Below are positions 33,843 to 46,230 of a DNA stretch of 64,000 bases, piece by piece. The first letter of the stretch is position 1. Every line of letters begins with the position of its first letter. Made by a program: the position numbers and the translations under genes. The stretch comes from Toxonevra muliebris. Taxonomy: Eukaryota > Arthropoda > Insecta > Diptera > Pallopteridae. Location of the stretch: positions 141,378,998 through 141,442,997 of the forward strand of contig OY829326.1 of the NCBI GenBank assembly GCA_963691655.1, given 5' to 3'. The notes beneath the pieces were generated by a model, which had not been told where the DNA came from, did not search any database, and was given only the letters and a program-made list of their open reading frames with translations.

Positions 33843-36009
33843 TATATTGTACTAAAATATAGCCAGTTAAATTTTCAACAAGAAAGTCTTTGTTATTTGC
33901 ATTCTGTATGTGGTATAAAGATTTATGTGGGTATTAATTTCAACGAGTTTCAACTCTACTAATGAAAGTTGGATTTGGGCAAACCAAAATATAAAACAAT
34001 TTCTTGTTTAAATTATGCAAATGAAAAATCGACTTGCCATGCAGAGAAATGGCGGAAGAAAAGTGATACAGAAAGATTCTTTGCATGCCGTACAAAACAG
34101 CTTAAAGAACGCGATCTATGGTGTTTCTTTAATTTTCTTAGACATCCCCAACCTAATCAACCAACCCATACTGAGTTTCAGTTAATCTCAAAAAATCTAA
34201 TAGCTTCCATGACAGCTTAACTATCTTGATAACTACAAATTATACATATACTATACATTTCAATATAAATATTAAATTCTTAAAATAATTGTTTATGAAT
34301 AAATATTCGCGCAATTACATGCACTCATTTTAGTTTAACAATAATTACGAAATGCAACCAATCGACCACAATGGGTTAATTGAAAATATAGCGAAGAAAA
34401 TCTTTGATCATTCGATGTTGTTGCTGCTTTTGGGGTGAAAAATTATAAGCCACATACGTGTCAGTATGTATACGAGTATACAAACAGACAGAGAGACAGA
34501 CAGAGAGACAGACAAACAAACATACATATGAACATAAGTGGGTATTACGAAATGAATTTTTTTTTTCTTGTTTTTGAAACTCACAAACTATTAAGTAAAT
34601 TATCTAGAGTTTAAGTGCAACCATGAAGGAATAACAACAATAACAACAACAACAAGAAAAAACTAAAATAGCAACTGCTGCTGCAATATATAACGATAGA
34701 AACGAAATCATAGAACGAGTTTTCCAGAGTTTTCCGTATTATTATAAAATAATAATAATAATAATAAAATGGCAACATTGTAAAAAGCTTCAATGGGGGA
34801 ATGAAGTGAAAGAGCGTGAGTCTGAGCGAGTGAGTGAGCGTGAGCGTGAGCGCAAAAAAGAAACATGCAACGATTGAGGAGCATAGCATAGCAACGATTT
34901 AATGAAAAGACAAGATCACTCAAGGAAAAACAAAAAAAAAACAAAAACAAAAAAAATAACGACAACGCTGATGATGGTGATGACGATGATGATGATGTTG
35001 TAGCAAATGAAAATGAAAATTTTGTTATAGAAAAATGTGCTGTTGCCACCACCTATTATGTAAACAGCATAACAACACGTTCAATGAATATGAGAAAGGA
35101 AAAGCAGCAATAAAAATAACTGAACAAAAAAAAAAATAATAAAAAAAAAACTTGTATTAAATAATAAACATGCAATAGCAAACAACAGCAACTAACCAAC
35201 AACAACAGCAAACAAAAAAAATAAAAAACTGTTACAAACTACTTGAATTGGAAAAACTAGTTTTTCCTTTTGATGCATGAAAGTGCAAAATTAAGTCAAT
35301 ATGAAAAGCGATCGCGCAAAAGGAAAATTCACATTGCAACTGGTTTTGCGATTATTTAATCGCCATCGCTATCATCATCATCTTTTGCAACGGTAAAGTG
35401 GAATGGAAGAGAGTGGAAAGTGGGAAGCCTGCAGTGGTGGAAAAAGAAAAGTAGTGAAGTAACATGGCAACCGTGTCTATTACACGATCGTAATCGTGCT
35501 GCGGTTTTTCTTTTTTTCTTTTACTGTTTCTTTTTTTCAATTGCTTGAATTATGAATGCAGTTTTCCTTTCAATGCAACACAATTTTTTACAAATTTTTT
35601 TTTTTTTTTTTTTTTTTTGGTTCACTATTTGATTTTGTTTTTATTATTTTATATTTTTGCCATGGTTATGTCTGCATGTGATTATGTAAGAGGAAAATAT
35701 TTATACATACACTTGGAAAAATAAATAAATATGGTATATTAATATGTGCCCGTATATTTTTATATATATAAAAAAATGCTATATTAATGATGAGGCAGGG
35801 AATATTGATTGAGTTAGCGGCGAATGAATTAATGAATGAATTATTACAGAAAATTACGTAGTGAAATTTTTACTGAAATTAAATTGTGTTAGAAAAATAT
35901 AAATGGAAATGATGAGAAACGAAAAATTTTAATAAAGAAAAATGGGACTATAGAAGACCAAAAAGTAGCTCTTAGTCAATATTAATCAAATATACTGATT
36001 GAAACTATT
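33843..36009. other. AT-rich DNA with microsatellites
   Basis: Contains CAGA/GAGA-type repeats near 34484-34522, (CAA)n near 34627-34655, (AAT)n near 34745-34768, GATGAT repeats near 34968-34998, many A runs near 34925-35230 and a T run near 35598-35620. The open frames are translations of these repeats. No gene is recognised. Confidence 0.55.
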
Positions 36010-36316
36010 TTTGTGACACTAGGTCGAGAGACACACTTAGGCCTGAATGGCCCATTGTGATACCACATAGTTGGACCTACAGTTTATCGCCAATCCCGAA
36101 TGGCGGTTTGTCAATTTTTTATCGGCTTGGTAGTTTTGCCATTACCAACCAAGGTAATAATAATAACCTTATAATTCTCATACAATTTATATTGATAGTG
36201 AATCTAAAAAAATTATAAGAATTAACCACCAGACGAAGACGGGAATCGAGCCCAAACTTCCCGGATGAAAGTCTAGTGCACTGACCACTAAACTATCGAG
36301 GTCGTTTGTGACACTA
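36010..36316 (-). mobile_element. tRNA-derived SINE with a LINE-like tail, 12-bp target duplication
   Basis: TTTGTGACACTA occurs at 36010-36021 and 36305-36316. The 283-bp insert reads on minus as a tRNA-like head (box B GGGCTCGATTCCCG, box A near 36287-36297). It continues with the linker CTTGGTTGGTAATGGCAAAA and the block ATTGGCGATAAACTGTAGGT, which it shares with the dimeric SINEs. Instead of a second tRNA head it then has GTGGTATCACAATGGGCC and CTAAGTGTGTC. That tail matches the 3'UTR of the minus-strand LINE at 61.7 kb. It is therefore a different arrangement of the same modules. Confidence 0.82.
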
Positions 36317-36582
36317 ATCCCTAATTCGATTTTGAGTTATGAAAATTAGTCCACCCTCTAGCAAATTACTCCTTCCTAACAGATATCCCATACATTTTGA
36401 TCGTTGCTTCTGAATGAAACCAATTTTAATGAAATAAAAAACAAAATATCTGACCCCCGTTTGCAATCTCAGTAACCGCAAGAGGTAGTGGCCCACTCTA
36501 TATGAGGACTCAAAAAATGTCAAATAAGTACACGGAAATTCTCATTTTAAGTTTTCCCTCTGAGAATATTTCAAAAAATTTC

Positions 36583-37320
36583 CCAGGTTGGCACAACTGT
36601 CAACCACTATTCTGTGAATTTTTATTGCTATGTGTCATTTAGTTTGGTTACGGCGTCATTAAGAACAAGTCAACCTTTTGTGCGCGTTGCGATTTTTACT
36701 ATGGATAAAAATATCGAACAAAGAGTTTGTGTGAAATTTTGTGTTTCAAACGAAATTTCTTGTGCCAAAACGTTGGAAATTTTGAAAAAAACATTTGGTG
36801 ATTCAACCATGTCGAAAACTCAAGTTTACGATTGGTATAAATCGTTCAAAGAGGGGCGAGAAGAAGTGAACGATTTGCCACGTTCAGGACGGCCTTCGAC
36901 CTCTTCAACTGAAGAAAACGTCGACAAAATAAAGGAAATGGTGCTGGTGATGAAAATCGTCATTATAGTTTGCGAGAGATAGCCCAAGAAATGAACATGT
37001 CTCATGAGACCGCTCGTCATATTTTGGTTGATGTTTTGGGTATGCGGAAAGTCTCAGCGCGATTGGTGCCAAAAGATCTGAATTTTCTTCAAAAAGTGAA
37101 TCGCAGTAAGGTGGCTGAAGACATGCTTGAACGCGTAAATTCCGATCCAACGTTCATTGAACGCATCATAACTGGTGACGAGACATGGGTTTTCGAGTAC
37201 GACATGCAAACAAGTCAACAATCATCGGAATGGCGCGCCAAAAATGAGCCGAAACCGAAATCGCAACGCACACAAAAGGTTGACTTGTTCTTACAAGCGG
37301 TGACAAGACACTGGTAAATA
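36583..37320 (+). pseudogene. mariner transposase, N-terminal half
   Basis: From ATG at 36701: MDKNIEQRVCVKFCVSNE, a helix-turn-helix domain with SKTQVYDWYKSFKEGRE, and the linker DLPRSGRPSTS. After a frameshift near 36945 it continues RHYSLREIAQEMNMSHETAR, LGMRKVSARLVPKDL and GDETWVFEYD (first catalytic Asp). It stops after KSQRTQKVDLF, so the HDNA and SPD regions with the other two catalytic residues are absent. A CCAGGTTGGCACAAC word near 36581-36595 could be the left terminal repeat, but no right end was found. It is a different mariner lineage from the remnant at 25.5 kb (C-terminal half only, so no direct overlap to compare). Confidence 0.85.
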
Positions 37321-38102
37321 TTTTCTATGCCCACGATTGGATTGGATTGAATCGGCAGATCACATAACGCGTGCTAGTTATGCGTAAATTACAAATTTGG
37401 TAGAGGTAAAAAGCTATTCAATTTTATCAGCCGTTAACCGTTATGTATATGACTTTTATACCTTTGGTGACCCCTAGTGAAATTTTTTGGTAAATATTTT
37501 TGTGGAATACTTTAATCCTTAAATGTCTTTTTTGAAAGGACTTTTTAGGTTTGCATAAAAAACGGTGTCGAATTGACCCATAAAAAGACGAGCTAAAGGG
37601 TTAAAATGTTCAACAGAAATGATCCTCGTAAAATTCTGCAATACAACTTTACCAATAAGATTTTCCTCAGTCATCAATTTATATCACTTTTTGCAATTAG
37701 TATTCAGCTCTCTTCGACCAAAAAATGAAAACTTTGACCCAGTGTAAAAAAAAAAAACATAGACGTGCTGGACTATAAGTTTATTTTACAAAAAGGATTA
37801 TAGGGGTGGCTATTCTGTTGAAAAAATGCTGTTAGACTGTGTTATTGGAGTTTAATTAATAAAAAACTGTGGAAACTGCTAAATTGCAAAAATTTTTCAA
37901 AAACTTTCAACATTTTGGGATTTATAATGAAAAATACGCAGTAGGTTTTTATTCGACTATTGAGTTTAGCTGTGATTCCTTGTTGCCACAGATATATGAA
38001 CAAATGGCGGAGGAGTTGCGGCAGCAAGGCTACATAGTGGATACGTTGAAGCAAAACAAGTTACGTAACAATTGACGGTTTCTCCTAAACACTTTTATTT
38101 CG
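37321..38102. other. Unassigned DNA; weak SANT-like frame
   Basis: The open frame 37869-38075 (68 codons, plus) ends with IYEQMAEELRQQGYIVDTLK, faintly like a Myb/SANT-type DNA-binding segment as found in some Harbinger-type elements. It is too short to call a gene. Confidence 0.3.
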
Positions 38103-38173
38103 TTGCTAAATATTTCGTTTACCATTTTGATTCTCTTCGTATTCAAATGATTAACACCGAAATATTTAGCAAT
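38103..38173. repeat. Perfect 15-bp inverted repeat, 41-nt loop
   Basis: TTGCTAAATATTTCG at 38103-38117 is repeated in exact reverse complement at 38159-38173. It may be the ends of a very short element or a chance AT-rich hairpin. Confidence 0.6.
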
Positions 38174-39170
38174 CTCTATTCAGTGAAGATATTTGGAATC
38201 AAATCCATAATTCTGGGTTATGATTTCAAATATTAGTAGCTTATATAGGATATTGAAAGATTAAGAACTACCACTAAGATCACTGATGAGGAATTGTGGC
38301 GGATTCCGAAACGGCCGTCTGATTTGCCCGTCTCTATATACATTGTTGTTGTGATGACTACATTTGTTCATTAACCTGTTTATATATAACTTCAAATAAC
38401 GAAATTTACATGAACTTAAGTCATGACTTTGAAAATTAACCTCTAGATTTAATTTTCATAGTCTCCTAAAAACTATCATGAATAATTATATAAGCCAACC
38501 GCATTTTACAACAAGAAATAAACCATGAGCCGTCAAACGAACCATAATCGAAACCAGCTTCACAATGTGAACGGTTGCATTTTCTTTCGAAACCATTTGC
38601 CGAAATTACGCAATTTCGGCTTCAGTGGGAACATGGTATTATTTTCGTAAATATTTTGGAAAATATCAAATTGAAAAAAAATCGAAATACTATTTTGCCA
38701 GTGAGAATAGAGCGGGAAAAAGGTTTGGAACAATATTCCTGGAAGTGAGTGGCAAATATATTGGTATGGATCGCCGCATATGTAAGGGAGTGTTCCCGGG
38801 TATGAGACGAGTTTAGTTTTTGAGCCTTAAATTTTCACTAGTTAAACCAAATTGGGTGTTATATATATTTATATTTATATATATATATATATTTTCGGAA
38901 AGGTACGCAATTTTCATCCGAAGAAAGTATAGTGATTCCATTGACACGCAAAATTTTATGACCAGATTTCTGAGGATGTGTATTTTTGCCCAAAAAAAAT
39001 CTTGTACCCGGGTATGAGATACCTAGAAAAATGCACTAAAAATCGGGAATACCTCATAACTGTTTATAAATATAAATTTATTTATTTTGCATTTTGTATC
39101 TTTTCATAGGTATTTTTTTACTCTTGGAGATTTGCCATTGCCAGCCAAGAGATAGTGCCGTGTAGAAAAA
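38174..39170. other. Unassigned AT-rich DNA
   Basis: CCCGGGTATGAGA occurs twice, near 38796 and 39006. A TATA run is at 38873-38893. A TTTGCCATTGCCAGCCAAG word near 39130 resembles the SINE linker, but the homology is too short to call. Confidence 0.4.
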
Positions 39171-39315
39171 TTTTTATTTTTAAATTTGGTTTGAATTTTG
39201 TTTTAAGTTTTGAACTAAATTTCGGTATGATTTTTTATCTGAATATTGGTTTGGCTTCTGATCTAAGTTCTAGTATGAATTGTGGTCTGAATTTTGTCTG
39301 GTTTGACAATTGTTA
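39171..39315 (-). repeat. Short array of the AAAATTCAGACCAA-type minisatellite
   Basis: About 140 bp of degenerate units such as TGGTCTGAATTTTG, the complement of the array at 2.8-3.8 kb and the same orientation as that at 56.6 kb. No terminus was recognised here. Confidence 0.55.
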
Positions 39316-40039
39316 GCTATATAATGTGGTTGCCAATCTAGTCACTAGCCTGGCCTTATCTACTCTAAATCATCACAAAAAAATTTTACATGCTCAGCAT
39401 CCTTTCCTTATGGGTTTATTTTTAATTTTTTCTGTTCTTAATCAATTTGAAAACATATTGAAGATTCATCATGAAAGAAAATCAAATCAATGGGTCTGCT
39501 ATTCTGTTGTTTGGAATTTAGACAGACCCCCAAACCTTACAATTCTCAATAAATATCTATGCCATTATGATAGTTGCTCATGAGTTAAAGAAAAATGCCT
39601 TTATGCTTGAAGGATAGTAAAGACCTAAACCTTAGCTTTTCTAGTTAGGCATATGTACTATTATCATGGTCACCAGCTGAGGGGATCATACCATATGTCA
39701 AATAGTGGTGAGTGAAAAAGTTCTTCTTAAATCTTCATTAAGTCTTGCTGACATAACCAATCCTGCGCCAAGTTGCCGGGTATTCATGCTTCCACTCTAG
39801 CGAATCCAGACATTTCGTAAGGGAGAGTTCTAATTTTTATGAGTCTAGAATTTTTTTTATTGAATCATGATCAAAGATCAAAATGTATGAGCTTTTCATC
39901 GATAGGGGAGAATTTCATCCACAAAATTAGGATTCGCCAGAGATGTTACATATACTTCTCCATTGCTCAACCGATTTCTCTCGATATTATAATTAATTGG
40001 AAAGACTTATGAATTGAATTTTCTAAAGTTAAATTGGAA
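39316..40039. other. Unassigned AT-rich DNA
   Basis: No gene or element recognised; the open frame 39326-39583 has no known domain. Confidence 0.45.
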
Positions 40040-40925
40040 AATTTCCAATGAAATAATCAAACGCTTTGCTCTAAAACTGGACATGATCTTAAAATAGATA
40101 CAAAATCTAAGTGAAAAATGCTAAAACTGTTAAAATCTCTCCTCTAAAAATTAAAAAAATTTTGCTCTAAAACTGAGTAGAATTCTGCTTTAAAAATGGA
40201 GAAATTGGGTTTTTAGAAATTCCAGAAAAATCTGAAAATAGATGAAATTCTCTGAAAGTAGACTTATCTCTGATTATAAATCAATAAAACTCAATCCCTA
40301 GCACAAAAAATTCTGTTCAAAAAATGGACAATTCCTGAAATCTTGTCATAGAAACTTTAGAGCAAACTTGACAAAAATTAGCAAATCTCTGTTTCGATAA
40401 TGAGCACAGCTTTTCTCTCAAAATGGACTATGCTTTGCTTTAAAAATAAACAAATCTCTATTGAGGAAATGAAAAAAAAACTTTAACATTAGAAATGCAC
40501 AAAATTGTATTGTGAAAACTAGTAAATTTTTGCTTTAAAAATGAATAAAAGTCTGTTCTAAAAATAAATAAAACTGTTAAAATTAACAAAGCCCTAAAAA
40601 TGGACAAAATCTATGTTCTGAAAAAGAGCAAAACTCTGCTCTAAAAATGGATGAAACTTTGCTCTGAAAATGAACAGAACTCTACTTTAAAAATGGACAA
40701 TTCTCCGCTCAAAAGATAGGAAAATTCTAATTTAAAAAGGGCGAAGCTCAGATTTTGATGAAAATGGGAAAAACTTTGCTTTGCAAAGGGACAAAACTCT
40801 ACTCTAAAAATTAACAATATTCTGCTCAAAAATTTGACAAAACTCTGCTCCAATAATGATCGCAATTCTAATGTAAAAATGAAGACAATTTTAAAAATTG
40901 ACAAAATTCTGATCTAACAAGATAA
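40040..40925. repeat. Degenerate minisatellite, unit about 23 bp
   Basis: Units resembling AAACTCTGCTCTAAAAATGG plus ACA are repeated with many substitutions and small indels, most regular between about 40540 and 40900. The open frame at 40641-40904 on minus is a by-product of the repeat. Non-coding. Confidence 0.7.
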
Positions 40926-43030
40926 AAACCTAAGTTCGGTTGCTCTTTACATACCTTTCTAATGAATACGAATAAATGATAAAATTTTTACTCTCTGTCT
41001 TTTAACAATTGTTTCAAGCTGGTTATGAATATAGTGTCCCTAATATGACCCAACAATTGAAGATCAGAAGAGAACGTTTGTAATATAACATGCAGAATTC
41101 GAATTTGATCTGAAGATTTACTATATTGTCATTAAATCGAATGCCGGTCAAGTGTTTATAAAGGTGAGAGCTGCTATTAATAGTATGAAAGTTTGTTTCA
41201 ATAACTGATACAGCAGATGTAGAGATGAGTTTTTTGTGTTAAGTATAAGATCCCTTTACTCCTTAAAAATTAAAAAAATATCGTTTAATTCAAGAGCACC
41301 GACCATAATAGCTCAGATTTTTGTCAGAGAGATTTATCCTTAAGCCCCTCGTTTAGATCTGTCCAGGCCTACAAGTAAGTAGAAAATCGAGAAAATTTCT
41401 TAACAAAAATTCTTCAAGTGTAATGTGCATAATCCCATTCACTTTAGTAGTAATAGAAAAGCAAAAAAATAAAATTAATACACTAACAAAATCTTTCCCC
41501 TCAACCCTCTTTCAAAAACTCAATACAGTAAATTGTGTAATCTCAGAGAAACCAACAAAAAAATAAAATAAAATAAGAAAAATGAAAAAAGAAAAATTTT
41601 CATGACGATCATCGTCGTTGAACGTGAAAAGCGGAAAAGTTTGCAGACACACATAAGACAAGATAAAAGCAAATCGAACAGACTGACGAACGAATAAACA
41701 GAGGAACAAACTGACAGACAGACAAAAGACCCACAAAACGAAAATGCAGCAATCGAGTGAATGCAACCAACGTACATACGTTTATGATGTTGCAAATGAT
41801 GATGATGATGCCGATGATGATGACGATGCCGATGATGATGATGCAGTTATCCGATCATAATGATGAAGCTGATTGTTATGGCACTACTTCAAAAGAAATA
41901 AATAGAAAAAAAAGAAATGCTATAAAATACGCTCACCACTAGCTTCGCTCTTTCAGCACCTCTCGCCACCATGATAATGATGATGATTACGTAAGCAGGA
42001 GGAAAATTGCATACTTCTTATTTTCTACTTTTTTTTTTTTATATTGTTATTTTTATTTTATATGCCAATGGAAGAGGAGGAGAAAAAGGCAGAAATTTGT
42101 TGTTTAGAAAATTGTTACACAATCTATGAGAGCAGTGGTGGTGGTGGTGATGATGATGATGATGAAGATGATGGTGGAGTAGCGGCAGTAGTGGCATGCA
42201 GCATGTGGCAAAACATAATGCATTGCAGCAACTGCTGCTGCTGCTATTCCACTGCTATTGTTGCATGTTTCATCGAAAGAGAGTTCATGTGGGCCATTAA
42301 GTATTAAACAACAACAACAATAAACATAAAACACGATATTGTTGTTTTTTGTGAAGATCATAGTAAATTCGTTTTTTGGATGCTTGCTTGCACCTTTAGA
42401 GGTCTTGAACCCAACAAAACTAATACAAAAACAAACAAAGACAGCAACGATTATTGTATTCAGGACTTTTTTTGTTTTTGTTTTGTTTTTTTTTTTTGCT
42501 TTTGGGGTTTATTTGATTTATTAAGGAAATGTTATTATTAGAGCCTTATTTTATTATTAGGCCACGATGGTTGTAATTATGCTCGTCATCATTTTTTTTC
42601 TTTCGGCTGTTTGACTCTTGATGGTGATTGTTGTTGTTTTCGTTTTCGTTTTGGTTTTAATGTTTTGATTATTTAAATTAAGCTTGGATGTATGCTAAGT
42701 AGGTGGTAGGTAGGTAGGTAGTTAAATTAAGATAGGCTAAGTACTTACTTAATATTTTTGAGATTGTAGGTGTTGAAGTGACAGGATGGCATTCCTAAAA
42801 ATAGAAATAGAAATAAATTAAAAATTACTTCATTATTTAGTACCGGATATAAAAATTTTAAATTTTTATTTCAAAAGCAAAAGGAAATTATGTAAAAAAG
42901 AATTTAATTTTTTTTTTTTTTTTTTTTTTTTGGCTAATAAATATGCAAAGCATTAAAAATTAAGAACAAAACGAATTTTTCGAACATTTTATTCAGTAGA
43001 TCGCTTCCGTGTTCTTAGAGTATATAGCAG
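40926..43030. other. AT-rich DNA with microsatellites
   Basis: Contains GATGAT/GATGCC repeats near 41795-41848, GATGAT repeats near 42146-42172, (CAA)n near 42308-42319, GTAGGTAGGTAG near 42700-42722 and a T run near 42909-42930. The open frames are translations of these repeats. Confidence 0.55.
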
Positions 43031-44058
43031 CAGGGCCGTAGCCAGAAATTTTTTTCGGGGGGATTTTCATTCGAAGAAAATATTCATAAATACTTTTTAT
43101 CAAACTGATTTTTAAATACAATAATTTAAATCGTTGATACATTTGATGGACCCTATAAAATTAAAATTTTAGTAAAAATTTTCCGATTTTTTTTAATCTT
43201 AACCTCAAAAAATGGCTAAAAATTAACAAAAAATTCACAGAATAATCAAATTAAATTTTTTCAAATAAATATTCATTGTGCATTCTAATGCAATTTTTTT
43301 ATCGTGAAGGACATAATTTCATTAACTCATTGACTTCCCACTACTGATGATGTACTCAACCTCAAAAAAATTACAAAAAATAGTAAAGGCTCATTTTTTT
43401 CAAATGATCATCATTGAGAATTTGAGCCATTATCAATGATAAGAAACCCGAATGAGGTTGAGATCTTTCGTGGTGCTCTGACCAATAATGCGTTAAAAAT
43501 TTAATTATATTTTGAGATTGCCTCCTAAACTGCATGGGTTTTGCTAATAAGATGGTTCCTAGTTTTTGCGAAAGAATTTTTCACGTTGAACACGAATCTA
43601 AGGTCAAAAACTTCCCATCACGTCTCGTTTACAAGTCTAATTTTACAAGGATCCGATAATTTTTTCTATTTTTATTAATTTTTAAACTTTTCAAACTGAT
43701 TCAGGACAAAACTTCAAATCAAAAACAGTTACTGACCTAGAAAAACTATGAATGCAGGAGTGCTCAGTATCAACTTCTCTTTTTGAATCCGTAGTCAAAC
43801 CTCATGTCGAAGAAAACAAATCGGATTTGATCGCATAGTGTAACTAAGATTTCAAATTTATTTTTTTTTTTATATATGACTTTTTAGAAAAAAAAACCGA
43901 TGGAAGTAAAAAATATCGTTAAATAGATTTTATTTTGGCTTTTTGTCCATCCATTGGCAATTAATCTCTAAAATTTAAATAAAGTTTCCGGATTTCGGGG
44001 GGGGGGGGGGGGGGGGAAATGTCAGAAACCCCAAAACCTCCCCCTAAATACGACCTTA
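43031..44058 (+). mobile_element. hAT-type non-autonomous element, family 1 copy C
   Basis: Starts CAGGGCCGTAGCCAG and ends AAATACGACCTTA, with the same G-rich and C-rich subterminal tracts and the same internal blocks as the copy at 10579. The flanking 8-mers are TATAGCAG (43023-43030) and TACAGCAG (44059-44066), one mismatch. It is 1028 bp with no coding capacity. Confidence 0.85.
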
Positions 44059-44066
44059 TACAGCAG

Positions 44067-46230
44067 TTGTTGTATAGTGTTCTGATTAGTGTCTGAGATT
44101 AAATTATTTGCTATGAAATTCTGAACATATTTTTTTCCTACACAATCGAGCCTGCATATGGTTTGTAGAACATTTCATCGTCTCTTTTTTGAGGTTAATC
44201 TCTCCAAAATCCTCAAATTTTCTTTTATTTAACAAACAAGTAAGAAATATTCTTTAGGGAAAGTATTCTCATACATTTTTAGAGAGAGAAGGAGGAGGAA
44301 GATACCTAAACCACAAACATTTTCTTCATGAAAAGCGTTCCTCATAAATTTTTAGAGTACGAGAGTGGAGTAAAGAAATCCCCACAGAAATGTTCCAGCA
44401 CTATCATTTTTTGGTTAACGGCAAACTCAAAATTTACAAAAATTTTATGAACCATAAAAAAAAAAATTAAACATTTGTCGTTAACACAACAATGAATATT
44501 CTTCAACGTCCACCCAAAATTAATATAATTCATTTCTTAAATCCACCATCTTGTTTTTACCTTTTTACCTGTTAAACAGTGATAAAGTTAATAAAAATTA
44601 TCCAGATTAAATATTATTAAATAATCTGAATAATTTTATTATCATTATTATTATAGATACTTTAGAAACTATAATAAATAAACATGTATCTCCATAAAAT
44701 TTACTTTTCTAAATTTTCATCCCACATTTTCTCATAAATAACGAAAACTTTCTCAAATTGCAGCCATAACGTCACTAAATTGAATGCAATGAGAGAGGGA
44801 AAGAGAGAAAGAAAGAGAGTAATTGCAAACAAGAAAGCTCTCCCTTGAGCAAGCAATGCATACATTCATGCACTTCCTCTCCGACACACACACACTCTCT
44901 CCCACTTAAGTAAACTACGCTCTCATCGAAAAGCAAAAAAAAAAACACACACACAAAAGTGATAAACCAAAAAGAGATTGTGCATTGTTCAAAGTGTAAG
45001 CGAGCAAATAAGCTTTTCTTTTCACTCTCATTTTCATTTGCATTAGTTTTTCCCTGCACACACACACACACAAGCAAAACACATTCAAGCCATCGAACGT
45101 GTGTCGTGTAGGTATAGGTAAACTGTGTAAAAGAGGCATGAATGTCGTCGTCGTGTGTGCTTTATTTATGATTATTTAATATTGTTCGTGCTTTTTCGTT
45201 TTTTTTTTGCTTTTATAACAATTTTTTTCTGAACGAAATGTCTGTCGTTTCTGTCGTCTCGTTACTGCTTTTGCTATCTCATATCATCGTTGTCGTAGTT
45301 GTAGTCGTCGTTGTTGTTGATGTCGTGTTATTGTACGTTGCTATTTGCTATTGCAACTGCAGAAACGACCTCCTACAGGTCTTTGACCTAAGCAAAAAGC
45401 ACAAACAACATTAGTTCGTTTGCTCGTTCGTTCGTTTCAATCGTTACTTAGTTCGTCTCTTGTTAGTTCGTTTCGTTCGTTCGTTTTGTTCGTTGATGCG
45501 TTTGTGCTGTATGTGTGTGTATGTGTGTGCATATGCTATCAATACAATAACAAAAACATTGCAGCACGTCATCGTTTTATTCGTTTGCCATTGCTGCTGC
45601 TGCTAGTGCTGCATTTGTTGTTGTCGTTGATGGTTTTCTTTTCCTTTAGTTAGGTTTTCAACTCTTGTTGCTGTTGTTGTTATTGGGCGCTCACACACAC
45701 ACACACACATTTGTACTGGCATACAAAGAAAAACAAAAATATTTCTTGTTATTGCTGTTGTTGTTGTTGTTGATTTTTTTTTCTCCTCTTCATCCATCGT
45801 AAACTGGGTTAGTTTGGTCTTTCCGTCTTTGTCGCTTTTGTTTTAACTTCATCGTCGTCGTCGCCGTCGTCGCTGTTGACTTCGTCGCCATTGTCTATTC
45901 GTTTTTTCCGTTAGTTTGCTTGCGCTTGTCTGTCTATCTGTCTATTCGTATGTCTGTCATTTTCATTCGCTTTTTATGCTTTAGTATTTATGTTTGTGTG
46001 TGTATGTGCATTGAATTTGCACCCGTGTAGTTTTTGCCTTTCAATGATGATGGCTGGCTGGCTGGCTTGTTGGTTCGCTGGCTGACTAGGAAGCGGGATT
46101 TCGCTTTTCATGATGATGTTGATGATGGGGCACTAGGCTATTATTACAGATTATTTTGTTTGCACTTACATTTTTATTCATGCTAATATTTTTTCACTTC
46201 AGTTTTTCAATTCACTAACAGCGATCATTA
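44067..46230. other. AT-rich DNA, microsatellite-dense
   Basis: Holds GA-rich DNA near 44787-44820, (CA)n near 45057-45073 and 45691-45708, TTCG repeats near 45414-45495, GTT/GTC repeats near 45290-45330 and 45855-45885, and TGGC repeats near 46051-46066. The apparent proteins are translations of these repeats. Confidence 0.55.

Noticed and set aside
37869..38075. Myb/SANT-like protein
   Set aside because: Only about 20 residues are suggestive; too short and isolated to annotate as a gene.
40040..40925. CRISPR-like regular array
   Set aside because: Units are degenerate, contiguous and without unique spacers, and the DNA is eukaryotic.
45400..45900. Small hydrophobic proteins
   Set aside because: They are translations of TTCG, GTC and CA repeats.
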